A stretch of 64,000 nucleotides of DNA, taken from NCBI RefSeq assembly GCF_004349065.1, contig NZ_SMKZ01000012.1, positions 1 through 64,000 on the forward strand. Direction: 5' to 3'. The notes under the pieces were generated by a model. It was given only the letters and a program-made list of their open reading frames with translations. It had not been told where the DNA came from and made no database searches. Shown here in pieces: positions 17,365-27,191 of the stretch. Positions within the stretch are counted from its first letter, which is position 1; each line of letters opens with the position of its first letter. This DNA is from Jiangella asiatica (lineage in GTDB: Bacteria > Actinomycetota > Actinomycetes > Jiangellales > Jiangellaceae). The position numbers and the translations under genes were made by a program.

Positions 17365-18975
17365 GTGACCACTCCGAGACGTGCGCAGCAGCGCACCGAA
17401 GAAGGTGGCGTCGCGTTCGTCGGCGCCGGTCCCGGTGACCCGGGGCTGCTCACCCTCCGGGCGGTCGAGGTGCTCGGTGGAGCCGATGTCGTCGTCATCG
17501 ACGAGCCGGCCCACCGCGCGATGCTCGCACACGCGCCCGGCATCATCGAGGTCGTCGACGTCAGCGCCGACGACGAAGGCGTCACCCTGACCGCGGCGGC
17601 GCGCGGGCGCCGTCTCGTGCAGGCCGCCAAGGGGGGCCGACGGGTGGTGAGGCTGCTCAGCGGCGACCCGTTCACTCACGCCACCGGTGCCGACGAGGCG
17701 CTGGCCTGCGCCAAGGCCGGCATCCCGTTCGAGCTCGTCGCCGGTGTCGCCACGGCCACATCGGTCGCCGCACACGCCGGAATCCCGCTGGTCACCGGCC
17801 GCCGGCGCAGCGTCGAGATTCTCGACGTCGGCGGCAAGGTCGACCTGCGGTCCTGCGCGGCCGACACCATTCTGCTGACCGGGGTCACCGAGCAGCTCGG
17901 CTACGTGGCCGAGGCGCTGGTCGAGGCCGGACGGGTGCCGTCCACACCAGTCGCCGTCGTCACGTCGGGCAGCACCGTCGAGCAGCACACCGTGGTGTCC
18001 ACGCTGGGGAGCGTCGCCGCCGACACCCGCGCGGCCAAGGTGGCCGGGCCGTTCGTCGTCGTGGTGGGCGACACCATCGAGCACCGCGACACCCTGTCCT
18101 GGTTCGAGACCAAGGCGCTGTTCGGCTGGCGGGTCCTGGTGCCGCGGACGAAGGAGCAGGCCGGCGTGCTGTCCGCGGCGCTGCGCCGCTCCGGTGCGGT
18201 GCCGGAGGAGGTACCCACCATCTCCGTGGAGCCGCCGCGCAACCCGCAGCAGATCGACAAGGCCGTGCGCGGCATGGTCGAGGGCCGCTACGAGTGGATC
18301 GCGTTCACGTCGGTCAACGCGCTGCGCGCGGTCAAGGAGAAGCTGACCGCGTACGGGCTGGACGCTCGGGCGCTGTCCGGGCTGAAGGTGGCCGCGGTCG
18401 GCGAGAAGACCGCCGAGGCGCTGCGGGCCTGGGGCATCGAGCCCGATCTGGTCCCGTCGGGGGAGCAGTCCGCGATCGGTCTGCTCGCCGACTGGCCGCC
18501 GTACGACGAAGTCCTCGACCCGATCAACCGGGTGTTCCTGCCCCGCGCCGACATCGCCACCGAGACGTTGGCGGCCGGCCTGGCGGAGATGGGCTGGGAG
18601 GTCGACGACGTGACGGCGTACCGGACGGTGCGCGCCGCCCCGCCGCCGGCCGAGACCCGCGACGCCATCAAGACCGGCAAGTTCGACGCGGTCGCGTTCA
18701 CGTCCTCCTCGACGGTGCGCAACCTCGTCGGCATCGCCGGCAAGCCGCACGCCTCCACCGTCGTCGCCTGCATCGGTCCGCAGACGGCGAAGACGGCCGA
18801 GGAGCACGGCCTGCGGGTCGACGTGCTGGCGCCGGAGCCGACGATCGAGGCGCTGGCCGACGCGCTGGCGCAGTTCGGGATGGCGCGGCGGCAGGCGCTG
18901 GTGGAGGCCGGGGAACCGGTCCTCAAGCCGTCGCAGCGACGTCGCGCGTCTGCCCGTCGTAAGAGCGCCCAGTAG
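17365..18975 (+). CDS. hemD: Fused uroporphyrinogen-III methyltransferase/synthase
   Basis: The 536-residue fusion has an N-terminal SUMT/CobA-like domain (FVGAGPGDPGLLTLRAVEVL, VVRLLSGDPFTH, PLVTGRR) and a C-terminal uroporphyrinogen-III synthase domain (WRVLVPRTKEQAGVLSAALR, IAFTSVNALRAV, VAAVGEKTAEAL, DAVAFTSSSTVRNLVG). The fusion is usual in actinomycetes. The methyltransferase part looks divergent: the usual YDRLV after the first strand is DEPAHRAML, so methyltransferase activity is uncertain. GTG 17365 has GGAGGAGA upstream. It ends the rex-hemACD run, just before palindromic repeat A. Confidence 0.93.
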   Translation: MTTPRRAQQRTEEGGVAFVGAGPGDPGLLTLRAVEVLGGADVVVIDEPAHRAMLAHAPGIIEVVDVSADDEGVTLTAAARGRRLVQAAKGGRRVVRLLSGDPFTHATGADEALACAKAGIPFELVAGVATATSVAAHAGIPLVTGRRRSVEILDVGGKVDLRSCAADTILLTGVTEQLGYVAEALVEAGRVPSTPVAVVTSGSTVEQHTVVSTLGSVAADTRAAKVAGPFVVVVGDTIEHRDTLSWFETKALFGWRVLVPRTKEQAGVLSAALRRSGAVPEEVPTISVEPPRNPQQIDKAVRGMVEGRYEWIAFTSVNALRAVKEKLTAYGLDARALSGLKVAAVGEKTAEALRAWGIEPDLVPSGEQSAIGLLADWPPYDEVLDPINRVFLPRADIATETLAAGLAEMGWEVDDVTAYRTVRAAPPPAETRDAIKTGKFDAVAFTSSSTVRNLVGIAGKPHASTVVACIGPQTAKTAEEHGLRVDVLAPEPTIEALADALAQFGMARRQALVEAGEPVLKPSQRRRASARRKSAQ

Positions 18976-18996
18976 TAGCTGAATCTCGCGGTTCGG

Positions 18997-19090
18997 CCGA
19001 AATGATCACGTTCAGAATGATTGTGTGAGCGCGACGGGTCTTGCGGGCCTGGTGCGACACGAGGTTTCGTGGTGAACGTGATCATTTCGG
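18997..19090. repeat. Palindromic intergenic repeat, copy A
   Basis: Arms 18997-19014 and 19073-19090 are perfect 18-bp complements (CCGAAATGATCACGTTCA). The 40 nt at 19050-19089 match the reverse complement of 29857-29896 at 39 of 40 positions and 51194-51233 at about 36 of 40, so this is a dispersed family. It sits between hemD and hemB, 23 nt before the hemB ATG, where it could attenuate read-through. Confidence 0.9.
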
Positions 19091-19113
19091 GGTCAGGAAA
19101 GGAACGCAGCACC

Positions 19114-20097
19114 ATGGGATACCCGGACGTCAGGCCGCGGCGGTTGCGCCGCACCTCGGCGATGCGGCGGCTGGTCGCCGAGACTTCGCTGGAACCTCGG
19201 CACCTGGTGCTGCCGATGTTCGTCCGCGAGGGCGCCACGCAGCCGCGTCCCATCCCGTCGATGCCCGGCGTCGTGCAACACACCATGGAGTCGCTGCGCA
19301 AGGCAGCGCTCGATGCCGTCGAGGCGGGCGTCGGCGGGCTCATGCTGTTCGCCATCCCAGCGCGGAAGGACGCGGTGGGCTCTGGCGGCGTCGACCCGAA
19401 GGGTCCGCTCAATGCCGCCATCCGCGAGGTGATCGCCGAGGTCGGCGACTCCACCGTCGTCATGGCCGACCTCTGCCTGGACGAGTTCACCGATCACGGG
19501 CACTGCGGTGTCCTGGCGCCCGACGGTTCTGTCGACAACGACGCCACGCTCGAGGTGTACGGGCGCATGGCCGTCGCCCAGGCAGAGGCCGGCGTCCACG
19601 TCGTCGGGACGAGCGGCATGATGGACGGCCAGGTCGGCGCGGCGCGGCAGGCACTGGACGCCGGCGGCCACACCGACGTCGCGATCCTCGCCTACGCCGT
19701 CAAGTACGCCTCGGCCTTCTTCGGCCCGTTTCGCGACGCCGTCGAGTCCTCGCTCACCGGCGACCGCAAGACCTACCAGCAGGACTTCGCGAACGCCTAC
19801 GAGGCGCTGCGCGAGACCGCCCTCGACGTCGAGGAGGGCGCGGACATGGTGATGGTGAAGCCGGCCATGTCGTATCTCGACGTGGTAGCCCGGGTGCGCG
19901 ACATGGTGGACGTGCCCGTGGCCGCGTACCAGATCTCCGGCGAGTACGCGATGATCCAGGCCGCCGCCGAGCGCGGGTGGATCGACCTCGACCGGGCCGT
20001 GCTGGAGTCGTTGACGTCGATCCGCCGGGCCGGTGCCGACATCGTCCTCACCTACTGGGCCGTCGACGTCGCCCAGCGGCTGCGGGCGGCACGCTGA
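19114..20097 (+). CDS. hemB: Delta-aminolevulinic acid dehydratase (porphobilinogen synthase)
   Basis: The 327-residue TIM-barrel enzyme condenses two ALA molecules. Motifs: [50 protein letters not shown] (metal-site region), [13 protein letters not shown] with the first active-site Lys, and [12 protein letters not shown] with the Schiff-base Lys. ATG 19114 follows GGAAAGGA; an upstream in-frame start would lie inside repeat A. It continues the heme pathway after hemACD but may have separate read-through because of the palindrome. Confidence 0.96.
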   Translation: MGYPDVRPRRLRRTSAMRRLVAETSLEPRHLVLPMFVREGATQPRPIPSMPGVVQHTMESLRKAALDAVEAGVGGLMLFAIPARKDAVGSGGVDPKGPLNAAIREVIAEVGDSTVVMADLCLDEFTDHGHCGVLAPDGSVDNDATLEVYGRMAVAQAEAGVHVVGTSGMMDGQVGAARQALDAGGHTDVAILAYAVKYASAFFGPFRDAVESSLTGDRKTYQQDFANAYEALRETALDVEEGADMVMVKPAMSYLDVVARVRDMVDVPVAAYQISGEYAMIQAAAERGWIDLDRAVLESLTSIRRAGADIVLTYWAVDVAQRLRAAR

Positions 20098-20167
20098 CGC
20101 TCGCCCGGCTGTCGGCGGCGGCGGCGGGTAAGGTCGCCGTCGACGTAGTTCGAGGGAGCACAGTTTC

Positions 20168-21697
20168 ATGCACCAACAACGGGAGCAATGGGGTACCCGC
20201 GCCGGGTTCCTGATGGCGGCCATCGGCTCGGCGGTCGGGCTGGGCAACATCTGGCGGTTCCCCTATGTGGCCTACGACAACGGCGGCGGCGCGTTCCTGC
20301 TGCCGTACCTGGTGGCGCTGCTGACCGCCGGCATACCGCTGCTGGTGCTCGAGTACGCCGTCGGGCACCGCTACCACGGCTCGCCGCCGCTGGCGTTCCG
20401 CCGGCTGCACCGGCGCGCCACCACGCTGGGTTGGTGGCAGGTCGCCATCTGCTTCGTGATCGCCGCCTACTACGCGGTCATCATCGCCTGGGCGGTCCGC
20501 TACATCGGGTTCTCCATCGGCCAGGACTGGGGCGACGACCCCGAGGCCTTCCTGCTCGGCGACTTCCTGCAGGTGGGTGACCCGGGCTGGGTGACGTCGT
20601 ACGTCTCGGGCGTGCTGTGGCCGCTTGTCGCGGTGTGGACGTTCGTGCTGGTGGTGCTGGCGCTGGGAGTCCGGCGCGGCATCGAGCGGGCTAACCGGGT
20701 GTTCATCCCGCTCCTGGTGGTGCTGTTCCTCGTGCTGGTCGTGCGCGCGCTCTTCCTCGACGGCGCCGGTCAGGGACTGAACGCCCTGTTCTCGCCCGAC
20801 TGGGACGCCATTACCGACGGCGGCGTGTGGGTGGCCGCGTACGGGCAGATCTTCTTCTCGCTGTCGGTCGGATTCGGCATCATGATCACCTACGCCTCGC
20901 ACCTGCACGGCCGCTCCGACCTGACCGGCTCGGCCCTGGTGGCCGGCTTCGCCAACAGCTCGTTCGAGATCCTCGCCGGTATCGGCGTCTTCGCCACGCT
21001 GGGCTTCATGGCGGCGGCCAACGGGGTCGCCGTCGACGACGTGGCCGAGGCCGGCATCGGCCTGGCCTTCATCGCGTTCCCGCAGATCATCTCGACGCTG
21101 ACCAGCGGTGCCGGGCTGTTCGGCGTCCTCTTCTTCGCCTCACTCGTGATCGCTGGCATCACGTCGCTCATCAGCATCGTCCAGGTGATGGTCTCGGCGG
21201 TGCAGGACCGTACCGGGATGCGCCGGGTGCCGGCGGTGCTCACCGTCGGCGGGTCCGTCGCGCTGGTGTCCGTCCTGTTGTTCCCCACGGCGCAAGGGCT
21301 GCACTACCTGGACGTCGCCGACCACTTCATCAACCAGTACGGCATCGTGCTCGCCGCCCTGGTGGTCGTGGTGGTCGTCGCCTGGGTGCTGCGCCGGTTG
21401 CCGATGCTGCAGGCGCACGCCAACCTCACCTCGACCGTGCGGCTGGGCGCGTGGTGGCAGGTCGCGCTCGGTCTGGTCACGCCGGTGATTCTGGCCTGGA
21501 TGCTCTGGGACAGCCTGCGCCAGGAGTTCGAGGAGAACTACGCCGGCTACTCCGGTGAGTTCCTGGTCAGCGTCGGCGGGGGCGTGGCCCTCGGCGCGAT
21601 CGCTGTCGGCGTCTTGTTGTCGCTGTTCCCATGGCGTGGCCGCGACGAGTTCCTGCCGGTCGAGCTCGACTCCGTCGGCGGGAGGGAACGCGCATGA
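20168..21697 (+). CDS. NSS (SLC6-like) sodium-dependent amino acid symporter, MetP type
   Basis: The 509-residue integral membrane protein has about 12 hydrophobic segments. It opens with the neurotransmitter:sodium symporter hallmark GTRAGFLMAAIGSAVGLGNI plus WRFPYVAYDNGGGAF, which carries sodium and substrate ligands in TM1. Further motifs are FFSLSVGFGIMITYAS and ANSSFEILAGIGVF. The very small membrane gene that overlaps it downstream is the typical partner of MetP-type methionine/alanine importers. ATG 20168 follows GAGGGAG. Substrate specificity is inferred from that pairing only. Confidence 0.9.
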   Translation: MHQQREQWGTRAGFLMAAIGSAVGLGNIWRFPYVAYDNGGGAFLLPYLVALLTAGIPLLVLEYAVGHRYHGSPPLAFRRLHRRATTLGWWQVAICFVIAAYYAVIIAWAVRYIGFSIGQDWGDDPEAFLLGDFLQVGDPGWVTSYVSGVLWPLVAVWTFVLVVLALGVRRGIERANRVFIPLLVVLFLVLVVRALFLDGAGQGLNALFSPDWDAITDGGVWVAAYGQIFFSLSVGFGIMITYASHLHGRSDLTGSALVAGFANSSFEILAGIGVFATLGFMAAANGVAVDDVAEAGIGLAFIAFPQIISTLTSGAGLFGVLFFASLVIAGITSLISIVQVMVSAVQDRTGMRRVPAVLTVGGSVALVSVLLFPTAQGLHYLDVADHFINQYGIVLAALVVVVVVAWVLRRLPMLQAHANLTSTVRLGAWWQVALGLVTPVILAWMLWDSLRQEFEENYAGYSGEFLVSVGGGVALGAIAVGVLLSLFPWRGRDEFLPVELDSVGGRERA

Positions 21698-21813
21698 GCA
21701 CCGGAGCCGTTCTGATGTTGATCGTCGCCATCCTCATCGTGTGGGGAGGGCTCGTCGCGAGCATCGTGCATCTGCGTCGTCATCCCGACCTCGGACCGCC
21801 CGACCGTGACTGA
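21694..21813 (+). CDS. MetS-type small subunit of NSS importer
   Basis: The 39-residue protein has a single transmembrane helix, MSTGAVLMLIVAILIVWGGL then VASIVHLRRHPD. It fits the methionine/alanine import family small subunit (MetS), which is needed with MetP for uptake in Corynebacterium glutamicum. It overlaps the transporter stop by 4 nt, and GGAGGG precedes it, so the two are translated together. Confidence 0.88.
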   Translation: MSTGAVLMLIVAILIVWGGLVASIVHLRRHPDLGPPDRD

Positions 21814-21846
21814 AGCCGGACATTACATCTGGATTCGTCCGCTTAC

Positions 21847-21882
21847 TTGACTGGTTCCAGAAAAGGGCCGAGGATCGTCTCG
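21847..21882 (+). promoter_or_regulatory. Leaderless furA-katA promoter
   Basis: TTGACT (21847-21852), a 17-nt spacer and GAGGAT (21870-21875) place initiation at about 21882, the GTG of furA. No Shine-Dalgarno is seen. A leaderless, FurA-autoregulated furA transcript is known from mycobacteria. The AT-richer stretch around the -35 is the expected FurA site, but the exact box is not assigned. Confidence 0.55.
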
Positions 21883-22340
21883 TGCCCACCGACGAGCAGC
21901 TCCGCGACGACGCCGCCGCCCGGCTGCGCGCCGCCGGTCTGCGGGTCACGGCCCCCCGGGTTGGTGTCCTGGTGGCGCTGGAGCGGGAGTCACACGCCGA
22001 CGCCGACACCGTCGCCCGCCACGTCCGGACATCGCTGGGCGCGGTGTCCACGCAGGCCGTCTACGACGTCCTGCACGCGCTGACCGAGGCGCAGCTGCTG
22101 CGGCGCATCGAGCCGGCCGGATCCACGGCGCGGTACGAGACCCGGGTCGGCGACAACCACCACCACATGATCTGCCGGGGCTGCGGCGTCATCGTCGACG
22201 TCGACTGCTCCGGAGCGGCGCCGTGCCTGGTACCCGCACACGCTCACGGCTTCGACGTCGACGAGGCCGAGGTGACGTTCTGGGGTCGCTGCCCGGCGTG
22301 CCAGAACGACGACGACACTCGTGACAAGGAGAACGGATGA
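21882..22340 (+). CDS. furA: FurA family peroxide-responsive repressor
   Basis: The 152-residue Fur protein has an N-terminal winged helix ([44 protein letters not shown]) and a dimerisation/metal domain with [20 protein letters not shown] and a second CxxC in [10 protein letters not shown]. The HHH and paired CxxC motifs supply regulatory and structural metal sites. It overlaps the catalase start by 4 nt, the classic furA-kat arrangement, in which oxidation of the bound metal lifts repression. Confidence 0.92.
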   Translation: MPTDEQLRDDAAARLRAAGLRVTAPRVGVLVALERESHADADTVARHVRTSLGAVSTQAVYDVLHALTEAQLLRRIEPAGSTARYETRVGDNHHHMICRGCGVIVDVDCSGAAPCLVPAHAHGFDVDEAEVTFWGRCPACQNDDDTRDKENG

Positions 22341-23785
22341 GTCCCACCCCGCACACGACCAGCAACTCCGGCGCCCCGGTCGAAAGCGACGCGCACTCGC
22401 TGACCGTCGGCCCCAACGGTCCGATCGTCCTGCACGACCACTACCTCGTCGAGAAGCTGGCCCAGTTCAACCGCGAGCGGGTGCCGGAGCGGGTGGTGCA
22501 CGCCAAGGGCGGCGGCGCGTTCGGCGTGCTGGAGGTAACCGAGGACGTCAGCCAGTTCACTCGGGCCGCGCTGTTCCAGCCGGGCGCCCGCACCGAGGCG
22601 CTGGCGCGGTTCTCGACCGTTGCCGGTGAGCAGGGCAGCCCCGACACCTGGCGCGACCCGCGTGGTTTCGCGCTGAAGTTCTACACCACCGAGGGCAACT
22701 ACGACCTCGTCGGCAACAACACCCCGGTGTTCTTCCTGCGCGACACGATCAAGTTCCCCGACTTCATCCGTTCGCAGAAGCGGCTGCCGGGCTCCAACCT
22801 GCGCGACAACGACATGCAGTGGGACTTCTGGACGCTGTCGCCGGAGAGCGCGCACCAGGTCACCTGGCTCATGGGCGACCGCGGCCTGCCGCGCACCTGG
22901 CGCAACATGGACGGCTTCGGCTCGCACACCTACCAGTGGATCAACGCCGCCGGCGAACGCTTCTGGGTCAAGTACCACTTCCGCACCGACCAGGGGCACG
23001 AGTTCCTGACCCAGGCCGACGCCGACCGCATGGCCGGTGAGGACGCCGACCACCACATCCGCGACCTCTACGAGGCCATCAACCGCGGCGAGCACCCGTC
23101 GTGGACGGTGCACGTGCAGGTCATGCCGTACGCCGACGCCGCGGACTACCGGTTCAACCCGTTCGACCTGACCAAGGTGTGGCCGAAGGGCGACTACCCG
23201 CTGATCAAGGTCGGCACGTTGCGACTGGACCGCAACCCGGAGAACTACTTCGCGCAGATCGAGCAGGCCGCGTTCGAGCCGAGCAGTTTCGTGCCCGGTA
23301 TCGCCGCCAGCCCGGACAAGATGCTGCTGGGCCGCATCTTCTCCTACGCCGACGCGCACCGGTACCGCATCGGCACCAACTACGCCCAGCTGCCGGTCAA
23401 CGCGCCCAAGGCCGAGGTGAACTCGTACTCCAAGGACGGCTCCATGCGGTACTCGTGGGCGTCGCCGGAGCGTCCGGTGTACGCGCCGAACAGCCACGGC
23501 GGCCCGGCGGCCGATCCGTCCCTGGTGGGAGACGCCGGCTGGGAGTCCGACGGTGAGCTGGTTCGCGCGGCGGCCACGCCGCACGCCGAGGACGACGACT
23601 TCGGTCAGGCCGGCACCCTGGTCCGCGAGGTGCTCGACGACGCTGCCCGCGACCGGCTGGTGGGCAACATCGCCGGTCACGTGAGCAAGGTCACCACCGA
23701 CGAGCTGCGCCAGCGCGTCTACGCCTACTGGTGCAGCGTCGACGAGACCCTCGGCAAGCGCGTCGAAGAGGCCGTCGGCCGCTGA
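22337..23785 (+). CDS. katA: Monofunctional heme catalase
   Basis: The 482-residue clade-3-sized catalase dismutates hydrogen peroxide. It contains the distal His in [20 protein letters not shown], the distal Asn region [16 protein letters not shown], and the proximal heme Tyr in [20 protein letters not shown]. It has no signal peptide, so it is cytoplasmic. It lies between hemB and hemL, so its heme supply genes are physically adjacent. Regulation by FurA and termination at the hairpin at 23791 are likely. Confidence 0.96.
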   Translation: MSPTPHTTSNSGAPVESDAHSLTVGPNGPIVLHDHYLVEKLAQFNRERVPERVVHAKGGGAFGVLEVTEDVSQFTRAALFQPGARTEALARFSTVAGEQGSPDTWRDPRGFALKFYTTEGNYDLVGNNTPVFFLRDTIKFPDFIRSQKRLPGSNLRDNDMQWDFWTLSPESAHQVTWLMGDRGLPRTWRNMDGFGSHTYQWINAAGERFWVKYHFRTDQGHEFLTQADADRMAGEDADHHIRDLYEAINRGEHPSWTVHVQVMPYADAADYRFNPFDLTKVWPKGDYPLIKVGTLRLDRNPENYFAQIEQAAFEPSSFVPGIAASPDKMLLGRIFSYADAHRYRIGTNYAQLPVNAPKAEVNSYSKDGSMRYSWASPERPVYAPNSHGGPAADPSLVGDAGWESDGELVRAAATPHAEDDDFGQAGTLVREVLDDAARDRLVGNIAGHVSKVTTDELRQRVYAYWCSVDETLGKRVEEAVGR

Positions 23786-23790
23786 CGTGA

Positions 23791-23829
23791 CCGCCCGGTC
23801 CCGCTCGGCGCGGAGCGGGACGGGGGCGG
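23791..23829 (+). terminator. furA-katA terminator hairpin
   Basis: GTCCCGCTC (23798-23806) and GAGCGGGAC (23813-23821) pair perfectly around GGCGCG. An outer stem CCGCCC (23791-23796) with GGGCGG (23824-23829) extends it. It begins 5 nt after the catalase stop. Confidence 0.75.
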
Positions 23830-23854
23830 CGTTCTGACTGATCGTGCAGCTTGC

Positions 23855-23866
23855 GAGAATGGCCTG
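23855..23866 (+). promoter_or_regulatory. Leaderless hemL promoter (-10 element)
   Basis: GAGAAT (23855-23860) lies 6 nt before the hemL GTG, and no Shine-Dalgarno is present. The block TTGCGAGAAT is shared exactly with the region before the DUF3027 gene (53456-53465), which also has a start about 7 nt after it. The -35 is not clear. Confidence 0.45.
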
Positions 23867-25189
23867 GTGACCTACGACGACGTGCCGCGCAGTGCGGAGC
23901 TGTTCGACCGTGCGCGGGCCGTGACGCCCGGCGGGGTCAACTCACCGGTGCGGGCGTTCCAGGCCGTTGGCGGGACGCCCCGCTTCATCGAAAGCGCCAG
24001 CGGCGCCTATCTCTACGACGTCGACGGGCGCGAGTACGTCGACCTGGTCGGCTCGTGGGGGCCGATGATCCTCGGACACGCGCATCCGGCCATCGTCGAG
24101 GCGATCCGCGCCCAGGTCGGTCGCGGCACCTCGTACGGCACGCCAACCCGGCCAGAGGTGGAGCTGGCCGAGGAGATCGTCGCGCGCACCAGCGTCGAGC
24201 AGGTGCGGCTGGTCTCCAGCGGCACCGAGGCCACCATGAGCGCCATCCGGCTGGCCCGCGGCGCCACCGGTCGGGAGAAGGTGGTGAAGTTCGCCGGCCA
24301 CTACCACGGGCACGTCGATACGCTGCTGGCCGCGGCGGGCAGCGGCGTGGCCACGTTCGCGCTGCCCGACACCCCCGGCGTCACCGGCGCCTCTGCCGGT
24401 GACACCATCGTGCTCCCGTACAACGACACCGCGGCGGTGAAGGCGGCGTTCGCCGAGCACGGCGACCAGATCGCCTGCGTCATCGCGGAGGCCGCCGCTG
24501 GCAACATGGGCGCCGTCGCGCCAGGCGACGGTTTCAACGTTTTCCTGCTCGACACCGCCCATGAGCACGGCGCGCTGCTCGTGCTCGACGAGGTCATGAC
24601 CGGCTTCCGCGTGTCGCGCTCGGGCTGGCACGGCCTCGACGGCGTCACCCCGGACATCACCACCTTCGGCAAGGTGATGGGCGGCGGCTTCCCGGCCGCC
24701 GCGTTCGGCGGCCGGGCGGACATCATGGGACTGCTGGCGCCGGCCGGCCCGGTCTACCAGGCCGGCACGCTTTCGGGTAACCCGGTGGCGACGACGGCGG
24801 GCCTGGCCACGCTGCGGCTGGCCGACGACGCCGTCTACGCCCATTTGGACTCCACCGCGAAGGCCGTGGGCGACCTCGTCGGCGAGGCACTGTCCGCGGC
24901 CGGGGTTCCGCACGTCGTCCAGTACGCCGGCAACCTGTTCAGCGTGTTCTTCGTCGATGACACCGGTCCCGTCACCGACTTCACGTCCGCCAAGCGCACC
25001 GACACCAGGCGGTTCGGCGCGTTCTTCAACTCCCTGCTGGCCGCCGGGGTCTACCTGCCGCCGTCGGCGTTCGAGGCGTGGTTCGTCAGCGCCGCGCACG
25101 ACGGCCGGGCGCTGGACCGCATCGCGCAGGCCCTGCCGGCGGCAGCCGCTGCGGCCGCTGCCGCCGGTGGCGCAGGGGTGGTGTCGTGA
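23867..25189 (+). CDS. hemL: Glutamate-1-semialdehyde 2,1-aminomutase
   Basis: The 440-residue PLP enzyme converts glutamate-1-semialdehyde to 5-aminolevulinate. Motifs: [56 protein letters not shown] and the PLP Lys in [18 protein letters not shown]. It completes the set hemA-hemL-hemB-hemC-hemD within 11 kb. It overlaps the next gene by 4 nt (GTGA), heading the run that continues into cytochrome c maturation genes. Confidence 0.96.
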   Translation: MTYDDVPRSAELFDRARAVTPGGVNSPVRAFQAVGGTPRFIESASGAYLYDVDGREYVDLVGSWGPMILGHAHPAIVEAIRAQVGRGTSYGTPTRPEVELAEEIVARTSVEQVRLVSSGTEATMSAIRLARGATGREKVVKFAGHYHGHVDTLLAAAGSGVATFALPDTPGVTGASAGDTIVLPYNDTAAVKAAFAEHGDQIACVIAEAAAGNMGAVAPGDGFNVFLLDTAHEHGALLVLDEVMTGFRVSRSGWHGLDGVTPDITTFGKVMGGGFPAAAFGGRADIMGLLAPAGPVYQAGTLSGNPVATTAGLATLRLADDAVYAHLDSTAKAVGDLVGEALSAAGVPHVVQYAGNLFSVFFVDDTGPVTDFTSAKRTDTRRFGAFFNSLLAAGVYLPPSAFEAWFVSAAHDGRALDRIAQALPAAAAAAAAAGGAGVVS

Positions 25190-25833
25190 CGGAGACGACG
25201 AAGGTGCACCTGCTGCGGCACGGCGAGGTGCACAACCCGACGAAGGTGCTCTACGGCCGGCTCGCCGGGTACCACCTGTCCGAGCTGGGTCAGGCGATGG
25301 CGCAGCGGGTGGCCGACGCCGTCGCCGACCGCGACGTCGTGCTGCTGGCCAGCTCGCCGCTGGAGCGTGCCCGTGAGACCGCGGCACCGATCGCGGCCGC
25401 CCTGGGCCTGGAGGTTCGGCTCGACGACCGGCTGCTCGAAGCTCTCAACGTGTTCGAAGGGCTGACCTTCGGCGTCGGCGACGGCTCGTTGCGGCACCCG
25501 CGGCACTGGCGCAACCTGCGCAACCCGTTCCGCCCTTCCTGGGGCGAGCCGTATCGCGAGATCGCCGTCCGGATGCTGGCGGCCATGGACGACGCCCGCC
25601 GCGCGTCCGCCGGCCACGAGGCGCTGCTGGTGTCGCATCAGCTGCCGATCTGGACGGTGCGTGGCGCCATCGAGGGGCGCCGGCTCTGGCACGATCCGCG
25701 CCGCCGCGAATGCGCGCTGGCCAGCCTGACAACCGTCACGTACGAGGGCGACACCGTCGTGTCCGTGGCCTACACCGAGCCCGCCGGCGACCTCCTGCCG
25801 CGGGCCGGCAAACCGTTTTCGGCGGGTGCCTGA
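25186..25833 (+). CDS. Histidine phosphatase family protein (GpmB-like)
   Basis: The 215-residue protein has the phosphohistidine motif [19 protein letters not shown] at the N-terminus, [14 protein letters not shown] with the second Arg, and [13 protein letters not shown] with the second catalytic His. It overlaps hemL by 4 nt and resA by 1 nt, so it belongs to the hemL-ccs operon. The same position is seen in other actinomycetes, but no role in heme or cytochrome assembly is known. The substrate is unknown. Confidence 0.88.
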   Translation: MTETTKVHLLRHGEVHNPTKVLYGRLAGYHLSELGQAMAQRVADAVADRDVVLLASSPLERARETAAPIAAALGLEVRLDDRLLEALNVFEGLTFGVGDGSLRHPRHWRNLRNPFRPSWGEPYREIAVRMLAAMDDARRASAGHEALLVSHQLPIWTVRGAIEGRRLWHDPRRRECALASLTTVTYEGDTVVSVAYTEPAGDLLPRAGKPFSAGA

Positions 25834-26438
25834 TGCGCCGGCTCGCGCGCGCCGCGACGTCCGTCGTCGCCGTCGTCGCCGTCTTGATGGTCGCCGCCTG
25901 CAGCGACGGGCAGGTCGAGCGCAGCGACAACGCCAACCAGGCCGGCTACATCGCCGGCGACGGCACCATCGGCATCTACGAGCCCTCCGAGCGCGAACCC
26001 GCGCCGGAGTTCGGCGGTGAGCTGCTCGACGGTGGCGAGTTCAGCCTGGCCGAGGCCGCCGGCGACGTCGTCGTGCTCAACATCTGGGGCTCGTGGTGCC
26101 CGCCGTGCCGCAAGGAGGCACCCGACCTGCAAGCCGTGTACGAGACGGTGGCCGGCGACGGCGTGCAGTTCGTCGGCGTCAACATTCGCGACAACAGCAA
26201 GCGGGCGGCCACCGCGTTCGAGGACGAGTTCGGCATCACGTACCCGAGTGTCTACGATCCCAAGGCCGACGCGCTGCTGGCCTTCCGCGACACCGTCCCG
26301 CCCAGCGCCATCCCAAGCACACTGGTGATCGACCGCGAGGGCCGCATCGCCGCCCGCATCCTGGGCGGCATCGGCGAGGCGTCGCTTCGCGACATCGTCA
26401 CCGAGATCGCGGCGGAGGGGCCCGCTGAGAGTTCGTGA
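25833..26438 (+). CDS. Thiol:disulfide oxidoreductase, ResA/TlpA-like lipoprotein
   Basis: The 201-residue protein starts with a lipoprotein signal (VVAVLMVAACSDG, lipid Cys near residue 23), placing it outside the membrane. The thioredoxin domain has WGSWCPPCRKEAP with the reactive CxxC, and cis-Pro in SAIPSTLVIDREG. In system II cytochrome c maturation ResA reduces the apocytochrome heme-binding cysteines, with electrons delivered by CcdA, the next gene (4-nt overlap). Confidence 0.92.
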   Translation: MRRLARAATSVVAVVAVLMVAACSDGQVERSDNANQAGYIAGDGTIGIYEPSEREPAPEFGGELLDGGEFSLAEAAGDVVVLNIWGSWCPPCRKEAPDLQAVYETVAGDGVQFVGVNIRDNSKRAATAFEDEFGITYPSVYDPKADALLAFRDTVPPSAIPSTLVIDREGRIAARILGGIGEASLRDIVTEIAAEGPAESS

Positions 26439-27178
26439 ACACCTTCGGCGACACAGTTCTGACCGGTTCGCTGGCGCTGGCCATCCCGGTCGCAGCGCTG
26501 GCCGGGCTGGTGTCGTTCCTGTCGCCGTGCGTGCTGCCGCTGGTGCCGGGGTATCTCGGCTACGTGACCGGGCTGTCCGGTGCGGAGCTGGCGGCCGGGC
26601 GCCGGGGCCGGGTCCTGCTCGGCGTCTGCCTGTTCATCCTGGGCTTCACCGTTGTGTTCGTATCGTATGGCCTGCTCTTCGGTGGCCTGGGCAGCCTGCT
26701 GCTGGAGCACGGCGACGTCATCACGCGGGTCCTGGGCGTGGTCACCATCGTGCTGGGGTTGCTGTTCGCCGGCTGGCTGCCGGGCCTCTCGCGCGACTGG
26801 CGCACCGACGTCCGGCCGGCGGTCGGGCTGGCCGGTGCGCCGCTGCTGGGCGCGGTCTTCGGCATCGGCTGGACACCGTGCATGGGCCCGACCCTCTCCG
26901 CGGTGCAGTTCCTCGCGTTCGACGAGGCCAGCGCCGGTCGAGGCGCGTTGCTGTCGTTCGCCTACTGTGTGGGGCTGGGGCTGCCGTTCCTGGCTGCCGC
27001 GGTCGCCTACCAGCGGGCCGCCCGGTGGTTCGGGTGGGTGCGCCGGCATCAGCGGGCCGTGATGCGCGCCGGCGGCGTCATGCTGATCGTGCTGGGGGTG
27101 CTGCTGGTGACCGGGGCGTGGAACGAGCTGATGGGCTCTATGCAGGGTTGGGTCCGCGGCTTCGACGTGGCGGTGTAG
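26435..27178 (+). CDS. ccdA: CcdA-type cytochrome c biogenesis membrane protein
   Basis: The 247-residue membrane protein has six predicted helices and the family motifs LVSFLSPCVLPLVPGYLGYV in TM1 and FGIGWTPCMGPTLSAV in TM4; these two Cys residues carry reducing equivalents across the membrane. It passes electrons from cytoplasmic thioredoxin to ResA. GTG 26435 overlaps resA by 4 nt. It is followed 13 nt later by resB. Confidence 0.94.
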   Translation: MNTFGDTVLTGSLALAIPVAALAGLVSFLSPCVLPLVPGYLGYVTGLSGAELAAGRRGRVLLGVCLFILGFTVVFVSYGLLFGGLGSLLLEHGDVITRVLGVVTIVLGLLFAGWLPGLSRDWRTDVRPAVGLAGAPLLGAVFGIGWTPCMGPTLSAVQFLAFDEASAGRGALLSFAYCVGLGLPFLAAAVAYQRAARWFGWVRRHQRAVMRAGGVMLIVLGVLLVTGAWNELMGSMQGWVRGFDVAV

Positions 27179-27191
27179 GGGTGTGGGGTCG